A DNA stretch of 64,000 bases from Chitinophaga sp. 180180018-3. GTDB taxonomy: Bacteria; Bacteroidota; Bacteroidia; Chitinophagales; Chitinophagaceae. The notes beneath the pieces were generated by a model. It searched no databases, had not been told where the DNA came from, and was given only the letters and a program-made list of their open reading frames with translations. The stretch is taken from assembly GCF_037893185.1 (NCBI RefSeq), contig NZ_CP140772.1, forward strand, positions 1,860,001 to 1,924,000, read 5' to 3'. Of the stretch, positions 47,657 through 56,406 are shown piece after piece. Position 1 is the stretch's first letter; each line of letters begins with the position of its first letter. Position numbers and translations under genes: made by a program.

Positions 47657-48523
47657 CTATTTTGATGGTTCGCAGAGCATACGGCACTCATTAACGATTG
47701 ACCTGATCTTCGCAGCAGATAGTCCCGACTTCTCTAATATTTCGCTACGTTGCAACAGGGACTTACAGAGAATAACATCATTTGCCAATAAGAATTTTTT
47801 GTCTCTTTCAGTTAAGGTAACCAGGCAGGTAACCGGATAAAGACCGGCGCGATCTATAAGATCTTTAAAGCCTTTGCCCCTTGGAAAATCCCACCCAAGC
47901 AATTGCATTTGCATGCAGTTGCCATATTGTATCGCATCCTCGGAAAAGCGTCCGTTTGTCACTATCCAGCTTTGATGAAACTGGGGGCCGTGACAACCAC
48001 TATCCTGCCATTTTTTTTCCGCATCAAGAAATCTTGATTGAATATAGAGTGGTATTTTGACATCGCTTACAAAGCCCTGGCGGTTATGGAACTTGCATTC
48101 CACCATGACATGGTGTTCCACTTTTGTAGCGATAACATCTATTTCATGCTTTACACAATGTCCCGGAACAATCACTCCTGTTTGGGTGCTGTATCCCATT
48201 GATTCCAAAATGGCTGCTGTAAGTTTTTCAAACGGGAAACCTGTAGGGCCGAGCGCCATCACCGCTTTTTTCAGGTTATAACGGGCGGAGACAGACTTTG
48301 ACATTTTTTTCAGCCATTTGAAAGCAGTCCTGTAAATATCCTGCGTAGCCATTCCATCTTTGAGGATGTCCTGCACTTTTTGCAGCACAACCTCAATCTG
48401 TTCGGAAGTCGCTCCCGACCTGGACAATGATTGTCTCAATTTGTTACTGTCAAAAACCGCACGTTCGCCTGATGCTTTCGTAATGTATATTTCATTGATG
48501 GTATTTTGCATAACTATTTCCAT
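47657..48523 (-). CDS. ATP-cone fused to Mrr-type restriction nuclease
   Basis: 288 residues. Residues ~10-95: an ATP-cone (ITKASGERAVFDSNKLRQSL, the MATQDIYRTAFKWL repeat), the nucleotide-sensing domain known from ribonucleotide reductase and NrdR. Residues ~105-220: a Mrr-cat/PD-(D/E)xK domain with HEIDVIATKVEHHVMVECKF, giving D and E-x-K. A helical tail with a helix-hairpin-like ILEKSGLSAAKIRSIVN follows. Its activity could be gated by ATP or dATP. It lies downstream of the P-type ATPase and before the ATPase at 47100. Confidence 0.82.
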   Translation of the reverse strand: MEIVMQNTINEIYITKASGERAVFDSNKLRQSLSRSGATSEQIEVVLQKVQDILKDGMATQDIYRTAFKWLKKMSKSVSARYNLKKAVMALGPTGFPFEKLTAAILESMGYSTQTGVIVPGHCVKHEIDVIATKVEHHVMVECKFHNRQGFVSDVKIPLYIQSRFLDAEKKWQDSGCHGPQFHQSWIVTNGRFSEDAIQYGNCMQMQLLGWDFPRGKGFKDLIDRAGLYPVTCLVTLTERDKKFLLANDVILCKSLLQRSEILEKSGLSAAKIRSIVNECRMLCEPSK

Positions 48524-48606
48524 TTTTATCTAAAGAGGTGTATCCCTTCTAAGGACTTACTTAACACGTTTTTCATTACCGAAAACTTCTTACCCATAAT
48601 TGTAGG

Positions 48607-50643
48607 CTAAAACTTCATTCGTTGTATCCTTATGGCATTCAATATTGCAATCAGGGATACGCCCACATCAGCAAAAACAGCCTCCCACATAGTAGCCAGA
48701 CCTCCAGCCCCTAAAATCAAAACGATACCTTTTACCACAAAGGCAAGGGTAATATTCTGCCAAACGATCTTTTTTGTTTTCTTGCCGATATTGATGGCTA
48801 TTGGGATTTTGGATGGTCTGTCATCCTGGATGACAACATCTGCTGTTTCTATGGTCGCATCGCTCCCAAGTCCGCCCATTGCGATACCGACATCACTTAG
48901 TGCAACTACAGGGGCGTCGTTTACCCCGTCACCCACAAAGGCTACCGTTTCGTTCTTAGCTTTGATTTCCTTTACCCGGTTGACCTTATCTTCCGGCAAC
49001 AGATCACCGAACGCATTGTCGATCCCCAGTTTATCGGCTACAAATTTCACGACCGAAGTTTTATCACCACTTAACATGGTCACCTTCACATTGAGCTTGT
49101 GAAGCAGGTCAATGGTCTGCTGCGAGTCTTCCTTGATACTATCGGCAATGGTAATATAGCCTACAAATTTTCCATCGCTGGCCACTGCGATAGTCGTATA
49201 GACTATGGTTGATGGATCAACATCGTAACTGATACCGAACTTATCCATCAATTTAAAATTTCCAACCAAAAGTTCCTTGCCATTTATTGTCGCTTTCAAA
49301 CCATGTCCTGCTATCTCTTCCGTATTTTCGAGCTTAATAGAGCTGTCAATATCTCCCACGTATTCGTGTATAGCGGTTGCTACAGGGTGCGTACTCAGGC
49401 TCTCTATCGCATTAACAAGTTTCAATGTTTCATCCTTATTAAATTCGGGCTTGAACACTACTTCCTGTACCTTAAAAACTCCTTCAGTCATTGTACCGGT
49501 CTTATCCATTACGACATTTTGTATCGCAGCCATTGTATCCAGGAAGTTGCTTCCTTTAAAGAGAATACCATTGCGGCTGGCAGCTCCAATACCACCAAAA
49601 TATCCCAGTGGAATGGAAATGACCAATGCACAAGGACAGGAAATCACAAGGAATATCAAAGCCCTGTACAGCCAGTCATTGAATACATAATTGTCTACAA
49701 AGAAGTAAGGAACAAGACATATTCCTATTGCCAGAACGACCACGATAGGGGTGTACACTTTCGCAAACTTCCTGATAAAAAGCTCCGTCGGGGCTTTTTG
49801 GGAGGTGGCGTTCTGTACCAGCTCCAGTATTTTACTAAGTTTACTATCTGTATAAGCGGTAGTTACCTTAACACGGGCTACTGTATTGAGATTGATCATT
49901 CCGGCAAGCACCGTTTCTCCCTTGTTCTTGGTATCCGGCTTACTTTCACCCGTGAGCGCTGCTGTATTAAAGGATGCATTGTCGGTAAGGAGTTCACCGT
50001 CAAGCCCAAGTTTTTCTCCGGGTTTTAGCTGAATAATATCCCCGATCTGGGCTTCTTCCGCTTTGATGGTCTTGGCACGGTCATCTACAAGGATAGTTAC
50101 CTCGTCGGGCCGCTGGTCGAGCAATGCCTTGATGTTTCTTTGTGCCCTGGATACGGCAAGGGTTTGGAACACTTCGCCAACTGCATAGAACAGCATTACT
50201 GCTACTCCTTCGGGGTATTCTTTGATAAAAAACGCACCGATAGTTGCAATGCTCATCAGCAAAAACTCCGAAAATACCTCACCTTTTGAAATACTTTTGA
50301 TGGCGTCTTTAATTACAGGAAATCCCACAATTGCGTAGGCTATCAGATACCAAATAAACCTGACAGTCCCCTTAAACCATTCCTGAGGTATCCAGTTATC
50401 GAATGCTATGGCAGCGAGCAAAAGTAACAGGGAAATGATGGAAGGAAGGAACATTTTAAATGGACTTTCACTTACATTACCGTGGTCATGACCAGCATCA
50501 TCGCTATGGCCATGATCGTGTCCGTCATTTTTATGATGTTCCTCTTTTACAAGGTCTTTTGCGCCTGCCTTGGTATATACTTTTTCCGTTTGGGTGCAAC
50601 AGATCTGCCTGCCCTGCGCGTCATATTGATGTTTGTGCTCCAT
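48607..50643 (-). CDS. Zn/Cd/Pb-type P-type ATPase (ZntA/CadA-like)
   Basis: 678 residues. The N-terminus is a ~60-residue metal-binding region with a CC pair (GRQICCTQTEKVY) and a run of HDHGHSDD-type sequence instead of a full HMA fold. TGES, DKTGTMT, STHPVATA and GDGVNDAP are all present; the membrane motif is C336-P337-C338. CPC without a Cu-type C-terminus suggests the PIB-2 group for Zn, Cd or Pb export. It exports into the periplasm, where the RND system of the same operon can take over. Confidence 0.93.
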   Translation of the reverse strand: MEHKHQYDAQGRQICCTQTEKVYTKAGAKDLVKEEHHKNDGHDHGHSDDAGHDHGNVSESPFKMFLPSIISLLLLLAAIAFDNWIPQEWFKGTVRFIWYLIAYAIVGFPVIKDAIKSISKGEVFSEFLLMSIATIGAFFIKEYPEGVAVMLFYAVGEVFQTLAVSRAQRNIKALLDQRPDEVTILVDDRAKTIKAEEAQIGDIIQLKPGEKLGLDGELLTDNASFNTAALTGESKPDTKNKGETVLAGMINLNTVARVKVTTAYTDSKLSKILELVQNATSQKAPTELFIRKFAKVYTPIVVVLAIGICLVPYFFVDNYVFNDWLYRALIFLVISCPCALVISIPLGYFGGIGAASRNGILFKGSNFLDTMAAIQNVVMDKTGTMTEGVFKVQEVVFKPEFNKDETLKLVNAIESLSTHPVATAIHEYVGDIDSSIKLENTEEIAGHGLKATINGKELLVGNFKLMDKFGISYDVDPSTIVYTTIAVASDGKFVGYITIADSIKEDSQQTIDLLHKLNVKVTMLSGDKTSVVKFVADKLGIDNAFGDLLPEDKVNRVKEIKAKNETVAFVGDGVNDAPVVALSDVGIAMGGLGSDATIETADVVIQDDRPSKIPIAINIGKKTKKIVWQNITLAFVVKGIVLILGAGGLATMWEAVFADVGVSLIAILNAIRIQRMKF

Positions 50644-50648
50644 GATTT

Positions 50649-51626
50649 CTATTTTAAAAGATTTTTTAATATTCTGTCTGTAAAAAATTGCTTTGTAATC
50701 TGATTACCTTCTTTCAACACATCATCAATTGAAGGAGCTTTGTTGCCCAAATACTTCTTCGCCTGAAGTATTGCGTCCTTTTCATTTTTGATGCCTTTGG
50801 TTTCCATGATAGCCTCTGCCAACGCCAGTAGTCCGAAGCCCCGGTCTTTGAGTAGTCCCAATTGCTCAATCATCCAGCTAAGAGCGAAAAAACTATATTG
50901 GGAAAGCAATAGCGGGTGCAGTTTTTTATCCTCCACCGGGGGTAACCTATTGTAAGGCGAGTTTAATACGGAACCTGTAAGGTAGTTCCCTAAGGCCAGT
51001 TTTTCCTGTTCAATCTCTACGAGCTTTATGCAACCCTGTAAAACTTGTGCGTATATACTCAACCAGCGCAATTTTCTGCGCAACTCGTGGATACCCGATT
51101 CTACATCGGTAAAAGCAACTTTGCCTTCTTTTGCGAAATCCACTATCTCTTCAATTTCCGACCTATAGAATTTCCGGAGACGTTTGTGCTGTTCATCTTT
51201 ATTTTTCCAGCCTGTTTTTTTAAGATCATTGTTAATCCTTTCTAATTGCTTTCCGTTTAACCAGCCCTCGCTCTTGAGTATTTTGTTAAGCTTGCTTACG
51301 GTTTTTTCCTCTTTACGGGAAAAATAAGACTTAACATCCCCCGGTATTTTCTCATTGCTAAAAAACAGTTTGCCGTAAGCATCAAAGTAATCTATACTAC
51401 CTAACGTATCTTCCAGTAGCTTGAATTTTTCCTGCATCTTATCAAATTTCTTCCTGTTAGGCCCGGTGGAGCTATATATCCTGGCCAGTGCCTCCAGTTG
51501 AAACAACGGTGTCCTGAAATCGTTCTCAAAGAGATACACAGCAGGGTCTTCGGTAGTTTTTGCCCTCTCCAGGAGGACGGATATCGTATTTAGATGGATA
51601 TCAAATTGGATATTGTTTTGATTCAT
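50649..51626 (-). CDS. CHAD-like helical protein (tentative)
   Basis: 325 residues, almost all helical and charged. A segment GIHELRRKLRWLSIYAQVLQG carries the H-x-x-R-x-x-x-R spacing of CHAD domains, which bind polyphosphate. The rest is not recognised, so CHAD-like is a tentative call. It starts by overlapping the MgtC stop by 4 bp and ends 5 bp before the P-type ATPase start, so it is firmly in the operon. It has no signal peptide. Confidence 0.5.
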   Translation of the reverse strand: MNQNNIQFDIHLNTISVLLERAKTTEDPAVYLFENDFRTPLFQLEALARIYSSTGPNRKKFDKMQEKFKLLEDTLGSIDYFDAYGKLFFSNEKIPGDVKSYFSRKEEKTVSKLNKILKSEGWLNGKQLERINNDLKKTGWKNKDEQHKRLRKFYRSEIEEIVDFAKEGKVAFTDVESGIHELRRKLRWLSIYAQVLQGCIKLVEIEQEKLALGNYLTGSVLNSPYNRLPPVEDKKLHPLLLSQYSFFALSWMIEQLGLLKDRGFGLLALAEAIMETKGIKNEKDAILQAKKYLGNKAPSIDDVLKEGNQITKQFFTDRILKNLLK

Positions 51627-52078
51627 TGTTGCTTTTCTTTATCGTTAAATAATTTGTCAACAAATTTTCTATAAGGAGCAGATTTGTTGATACTAAAAAT
51701 CAAGAGAATGATGAGCGTTGATGAGACAGCTATTACAAACATATTAAGGGCGATGGCTACTCCGATCGCGGAAGTCGCCCACAATCCGGCGGCTGTAGTG
51801 AGTCCTTTCGGCATATTTCTTTCATCCCGGAAAATAATACCTGCCCCAATAAATCCTAAGCCCGTGGCAACCGCTGACAAGACTCTTGAAATTGCCGATT
51901 TATCTTCAGACAAGTGCGCGGCGACAGATACGAACAGACATGAGGCAACACAAATGCAGGCGAAAGTACGGATGCCTGTGTTTTGTTGTTCTCTTTCGCG
52001 CTCCACGCCAACAATACCTCCCAGCAGAACTGCCAGTAACAATTTAGCCGAAAGTAAAAGTTCAAATTGAATATCCAT
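51623..52078 (-). CDS. MgtC/SapB-family membrane protein
   Basis: 151 residues with about four membrane helices. The family signature LLGGIVGVEREREQQNTGIRTFACICVAS is seen near residues 18-46, followed by ATGLGFIGAGIIFRDE and GLTTAAGLWATSAIGVAI. Only the membrane core is present; the C-terminal ACT-like domain of larger MgtC proteins is missing. The family affects ion and membrane homeostasis; the role here is unknown. ATGA overlap with the next gene. Confidence 0.85.
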   Translation of the reverse strand: MDIQFELLLSAKLLLAVLLGGIVGVEREREQQNTGIRTFACICVASCLFVSVAAHLSEDKSAISRVLSAVATGLGFIGAGIIFRDERNMPKGLTTAAGLWATSAIGVAIALNMFVIAVSSTLIILLIFSINKSAPYRKFVDKLFNDKEKQQ

Positions 52079-52111
52079 TTCGCTTATGGTTAATGATTAA
52101 TAATGATAACC

Positions 52112-52993
52112 TTACATTTCATAATAAGAGTCGTTTTGAGGCTTCACTGGAATATCTTTTTCCCCGATCATTTCTAATATGTTGATCTCTATTGTTTGTG
52201 CCAAAGAAGTCATCGGTGTATCAACAGGAGTATTCTCGAAAGGGTCCTGCATGATGATGGCCGTTTTTTCGATGGCAATAAAAAGTGTTGGGATAAGGAT
52301 GGTCATTACGATTTCGACAGCAAGCTGCGAATCCTCCAACCCGAACGGTAAAATAGCTGCGAAAACATAGATTAATGTATGTACCAAAAGGCTATATGAT
52401 CTTGGGAAAACGGTATTCTTAATTCGTTCACACTTACCCATACTATCGCATAACCTTGCAAGTGTTTCATTTAACTGTACCTGTTGAATATCCGTAATTG
52501 CTCCCGCGGCAGCTAACTGCTTGATAGTCTCGGAATGTTTATTGAGTAAAACGTTTGGTATGTTTGCAGCATTTATCTGGTGAATATTTAAGTACGCCTG
52601 AACAGAAGGGGAAAATTCCTGCCTGCGCAATGACTCTCCCAAAGCATAGGTCCAGACGATTTGCCTGCCAGCAAATTCTTTGATTTCGTACTTGAGGTCA
52701 TCAGGAATAAACTGTATGAACTGTCTCACTAAGCTTCGTGAATCATTTACGATAGCACCCCAAACTGTTCTGGCTTCCCACCATCGTTCATAGGATTGTG
52801 CCGTTCTAAAAGCAAGCAAAAGGGAAACCGCAGTTCCTACCAGAGCAGGAACACTTAGAGGCAATGAAGTTTTTTTAAATGTCGGATGCATATCCAACAA
52901 TCCGATAGATATCGCAAAAACACAGATCAAAACCATCTGTGTTTTGATTTCATTGACAAAGTACCATATTGATATTTTACGATTTAATAACAT
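52112..52993 (-). CDS. Bestrophin-family anion channel
   Basis: 293 residues. Family text: LSVPALVGTAVSLLLAFRTAQSYERWWEAR followed by WGAIVNDSRSLVRQFIQF, and the C-terminal helix pair LPFGLEDSQLAVEIVMTILIPTLFI. Bacterial bestrophins form pentameric chloride or cation channels. It lies between the MgtC and methyltransferase genes in the operon. A link to ion balance under metal stress is inference. Confidence 0.85.
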   Translation of the reverse strand: MLLNRKISIWYFVNEIKTQMVLICVFAISIGLLDMHPTFKKTSLPLSVPALVGTAVSLLLAFRTAQSYERWWEARTVWGAIVNDSRSLVRQFIQFIPDDLKYEIKEFAGRQIVWTYALGESLRRQEFSPSVQAYLNIHQINAANIPNVLLNKHSETIKQLAAAGAITDIQQVQLNETLARLCDSMGKCERIKNTVFPRSYSLLVHTLIYVFAAILPFGLEDSQLAVEIVMTILIPTLFIAIEKTAIIMQDPFENTPVDTPMTSLAQTIEINILEMIGEKDIPVKPQNDSYYEM

Positions 52994-53034
52994 AAAAATA
53001 TTGTGATTTTATATTGTCATTTTTACCGCAGGCA

Positions 53035-53757
53035 TCATTTCCAACGCCCGGATTTTTTTATAAATCTTATCGTGAGGTAATAGGTGCCAATGACTAAAAA
53101 ACATACTACAGCATACTTTATTCTGGTCGCCTGATCTCTGCCGATTAGGTCGGGATACTTATACAGTAATATAAATGCTATGCCCAAAAGCCAGACAAAC
53201 TGTGTCCCATACTCTTTGATCAGCCATCTTCTCCAGTTAAATTTCATTGAGGAAAACGTATCCCCGATACCTTTAAGACTGGGAACCCATCGATTCACTT
53301 TCTTGGTGTAGTCTATAAAACCCTGACCAAACTTTTTCCTGAGATAGTCTTCTTCAGCAAGGACAATACACTGATATATACCAACAAACAACGGCATTAT
53401 TACAAGTGTAAACAACAATGAATTAGCCATTATTCCGGCTCCCCATAACATGAGTATGTTTCCTATATAAAGGGGGTTTCTTACATGGCTGAAAATTCCG
53501 GTAGTGACCAATTCGTCTGCGTACACTTTTCTATTTTGCCCGCCTCTTATTATATACGCTAACCCTATGGTGCCGCCCCTAATGAGCTGGCCGGAAATGG
53601 TTATTATTAAGCCAAAAACAATGGGATAAAAATAATATTTGTCACCCCATCTTTCCGCTCCAAACAACTCCATCGATGGGGCAAATAGTAGTAAGTACAG
53701 AAATATGAAAATTACATTTCTGTACCTAAAGAAGAAATTTCCTAATTGTATTATCAT
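53035..53757 (-). CDS. Isoprenylcysteine/phospholipid methyltransferase-like membrane protein
   Basis: 240 residues with about five hydrophobic segments. The ICMT/PEMT signature appears as VRNPLYIGNILMLWG, then LAEEDYLRKKFGQGFIDYTKKVNRWVPSL, where E-E-x-x-L-x-x-x-F-G-x-x-Y is the SAM-binding end of the family. It methylates a lipid or small substrate at the membrane; the target is unknown. Its start overlaps the CmoA-like stop by 4 bp. Confidence 0.75.
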   Translation of the reverse strand: MIIQLGNFFFRYRNVIFIFLYLLLFAPSMELFGAERWGDKYYFYPIVFGLIITISGQLIRGGTIGLAYIIRGGQNRKVYADELVTTGIFSHVRNPLYIGNILMLWGAGIMANSLLFTLVIMPLFVGIYQCIVLAEEDYLRKKFGQGFIDYTKKVNRWVPSLKGIGDTFSSMKFNWRRWLIKEYGTQFVWLLGIAFILLYKYPDLIGRDQATRIKYAVVCFLVIGTYYLTIRFIKKSGRWK

Positions 53758-54500
53758 TTTTTTGCTATTATTCCTGTGAAATTATACCAGCGAAAAAACA
53801 CCTCGACTTGTTTAAAGCCCGCGTTTTTCAGCATATTGATATTTTCGCTTGTCTTGTAAGGTATCAACACGTTTTCAAGCGCTTCCCGCTTCTGTGAAAT
53901 CTCAAGCTCACTGTATTCGTTTCTTCTTTTGAAGTCATAGTAGTAGTTGATGTACTCCCTGTTAAATGAAGCTTCTTCCGTGAGGATCTTTTCGACAATG
54001 ATAAATACTCCGTTTTCGGTAAGTCCATCATATATCTTTTTGACAATTTCCAGTCTATTAATAGGTCGAACAAATTGAAGAACCAGTACCATCGTTACAA
54101 CTGAAGCATCCTGTACAGGTACATCCTTTGTAATATCAACCATATTGAGTTCTATTTCTCTGTTAAGCGATAGACTATTCAATTTTTCCCTGCATTTGAC
54201 AATCATCTCTTCGGAATCATCTATTCCTACAAGGTTTACATTTTCAGGAACCAGTTTAGATATTTGTATTAAGGTGGTTCCTGTGGAGCAGCCTATATCA
54301 TACACTTTTGTCTTTGGCTGTACATGGTTTTTTGCCAATTCACTTACCATTCGCTGCATCTCCCCATAGAAGGGTACCGACCGACTAACCATGTCATCAA
54401 AAACCAATGCAACTTTTTTATCAAATGCGAAATCAAAGGCGGTATCAACTTTTTTCTTAAATACATCATCCGATAAGTTGTTAGTATTTTCGTCTTTCAT
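53754..54500 (-). CDS. CmoA-like SAM-dependent methyltransferase fold protein
   Basis: 248 residues. The full layout resembles CmoA: AFDKKVALVFDDMVSRSVPFY, SAM motif VYDIGCSTGTTLIQIS, VGIDDSEEMIVKC, VTMVLVLQFVRP, and NYYYDFKRRNEYSELEISQKREALENVL near the end. True CmoA makes carboxy-SAM for tRNA wobble uridine modification with CmoB; no CmoB is in the window. A different SAM-dependent substrate is therefore possible. It lies one base downstream of the HD gene. Confidence 0.8.
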   Translation of the reverse strand: MKDENTNNLSDDVFKKKVDTAFDFAFDKKVALVFDDMVSRSVPFYGEMQRMVSELAKNHVQPKTKVYDIGCSTGTTLIQISKLVPENVNLVGIDDSEEMIVKCREKLNSLSLNREIELNMVDITKDVPVQDASVVTMVLVLQFVRPINRLEIVKKIYDGLTENGVFIIVEKILTEEASFNREYINYYYDFKRRNEYSELEISQKREALENVLIPYKTSENINMLKNAGFKQVEVFFRWYNFTGIIAKK

Positions 54501-54501
54501 T

Positions 54502-55089
54502 TTAATTTTTTTTCTTGTTCACCAATTCAACATTAACGTCCTTAAATCTGCTCAGGACAGACTTTCCATACTCGGTGCAATAGTTGTGAGCCATAAGTAG
54601 CGACGTGTTTACTTTCTGCCATTCTTCTTCCGAATATATCTTGTCAAGAAACACTTCAAACTCTTTCCTGATGGCTTTTGCATAATGAGGATATGAGGTT
54701 TTAGTAAAATGGAAAAGGTCAGCGTCGCACAATACTTTTTCAACCATAGTCCTTGGACGCTGTGGAAATTTCGTTGCTTCTATACAAGCCAATACTGATA
54801 AAATAAAATCAGTATTGGCACCACATTTTTCCAGATAACTCTTTGCTATCTTTTTACTTTCTTCTTCATGACCGGTATAAGCATAAGCGTATCCGCAGTC
54901 GTGAAACCAGGCAGCAACGATAAGTATCTCCATCTCTGATTTATCCAAATCGCTGTTTTGCCCGATCTCCCAAGCTGCGTTAACTACTTCACTGGTATGA
55001 GCCAGGTTATGAAACACAAGGTCAGATGAGAGTTTTTGCTTTAGAAAAAGCAAAACGTAATTTTCTACAGACTCTATCAATTGATTCAT
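54502..55089 (-). CDS. HD-domain phosphohydrolase
   Basis: 195 residues. Metal ligands of the HD fold are visible: FHNLAHTSEVV (first His), VAAWFHDCGYAYAYTGHEEES (HD pair and later His), and VLCDADLFHF (final Asp). This pattern fits small HD hydrolases acting on nucleotides or related phosphates. Substrate unknown. It lies between the CusB adaptor and the CmoA-like gene. Confidence 0.78.
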   Translation of the reverse strand: MNQLIESVENYVLLFLKQKLSSDLVFHNLAHTSEVVNAAWEIGQNSDLDKSEMEILIVAAWFHDCGYAYAYTGHEEESKKIAKSYLEKCGANTDFILSVLACIEATKFPQRPRTMVEKVLCDADLFHFTKTSYPHYAKAIRKEFEVFLDKIYSEEEWQKVNTSLLMAHNYCTEYGKSVLSRFKDVNVELVNKKKN

Positions 55090-55107
55090 AACCTCATCAT
55101 TTTAGGA

Positions 55108-56400
55108 TTAATGATCGTCATGCCCTCCAGCATTGCTCAGTTTGGCATTAATGAAGAAGGCTCCCTTTGTAACTATTTTTGCGTCTTTTGGAATATTAGT
55201 TACAGGAGTGATTACCGTATATCCCAATTCGGAAACGCCTTTCGCTACTTCGATCTTTTCAAAGTTCATTTTAGGTTCGCTTTGTTGGTTCTCGGCAACA
55301 TGATCGTGTTTTTCGCCTTCTTTGTGTTCATCACCTCCTTCTTCATGACCGGCTTCAGGTTCTTTGTCTGTGTGAACGAAAATGTAGAATTTACCTTCCG
55401 CCTCAACAATGGCCTCATTTGGCACCGTAGGTGCCATAACATTTTCTACACTCACCATTCCTGTGATGTTCATGCCATCAATCAGTCCGGTTTTATTACC
55501 TACCACTGTACAGTGCACAGCTACCGTTTTGCTTTCGTTTTCAAATGATGAACCTATATTGAATACTTTTGCATTATATGTTACCTGGGGGTTATTGGTG
55601 ATGGTGAAATTCACCGTTTGTCCCACTTTCATGTAGGGGAGATCCTTTTCAAATACCTGAAGGTCAAGATGGAGCAAACTGTTGTCTACAATTTCAACAA
55701 CGGGGGATGACACATCTACATAACTACCGATCTTGGCAAACTCATTACTTATTGTACCACTGACAGGACTTGTAACTACCAATGCAGCTCTTAGATTATC
55801 CCGGTTGATACTTGTCGGATTAATACCCATTAACTGTATCTGCTTTTGCAATGAAGCCTTACGAGCCAATAATGCATTGATATCGGCTGTAGCACTTTGA
55901 AGGTTCTTCAAAGCCCCGGCGTTGCCTTGATTAAGCTCTTTCTGACGATTTAATTCCTGCTGCGCCAGGGTAATCTTGCTATCGATGGTAATATATTCTT
56001 CCTGCAACTGAACAAACTGCGGATTTTCGATGGTGGCAATAACTTGGCCCTTATGGACAAAATCACCCAACTGAACACGAAGACTTTTAACAACACCTCC
56101 ATAAAGCGAAGTAGCATTTGCCTTTTTATTATTGGGAACCCTAAGCGCACCATTCGCTTTAATAGAAGCAGTGAGATTTTTATTTTCGATATTTCCAAGA
56201 GTTATTCCAACCGCCTTGATCTGTTCCTGGGTAAGTGATGCAATGGTTGTGGACTCTTCCTCTCCATGCCCTTCTTCGCCTTTGGCCTCTGCCTTTTTTG
56301 CTTCGGCAGTACTACCTTCTCCGGTCTTTTCCTTTCCACCACAGCTATATAAAGAAGATACAAGTATAACTGCAACTAATATTTTTCCTATGATTTTCAT
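55108..56400 (-). CDS. CusB/CzcB-type RND periplasmic adaptor, His-rich tail
   Basis: 430 residues. Lipobox-like YSCGGK (Cys ~19), then an E/K-rich linker, the lipoyl halves (ATSLYGGVVKSLRVQLGDFVHKG and ALVVTSPVSGTISNEF), and the coiled-coil hairpin between. Near residue 340-365 there is a His/Glu-rich insertion (EAGHEEGGDEHKEGEKHDH) that the adaptor of island 1 lacks, and the protein ends G-G-H-D-D-H. These tails may bind metal in the periplasm. It starts 6 bp after the pump gene. Confidence 0.92.
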   Translation of the reverse strand: MKIIGKILVAVILVSSLYSCGGKEKTGEGSTAEAKKAEAKGEEGHGEEESTTIASLTQEQIKAVGITLGNIENKNLTASIKANGALRVPNNKKANATSLYGGVVKSLRVQLGDFVHKGQVIATIENPQFVQLQEEYITIDSKITLAQQELNRQKELNQGNAGALKNLQSATADINALLARKASLQKQIQLMGINPTSINRDNLRAALVVTSPVSGTISNEFAKIGSYVDVSSPVVEIVDNSLLHLDLQVFEKDLPYMKVGQTVNFTITNNPQVTYNAKVFNIGSSFENESKTVAVHCTVVGNKTGLIDGMNITGMVSVENVMAPTVPNEAIVEAEGKFYIFVHTDKEPEAGHEEGGDEHKEGEKHDHVAENQQSEPKMNFEKIEVAKGVSELGYTVITPVTNIPKDAKIVTKGAFFINAKLSNAGGHDDH

Positions 56401-56406
56401 TTTATC

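Noticed and set aside
49303..50028. Long open frame antisense to the Zn/Cd ATPase
   Set aside because: It is a mirror of the conserved ATPase reading frame and has no protein-family features.
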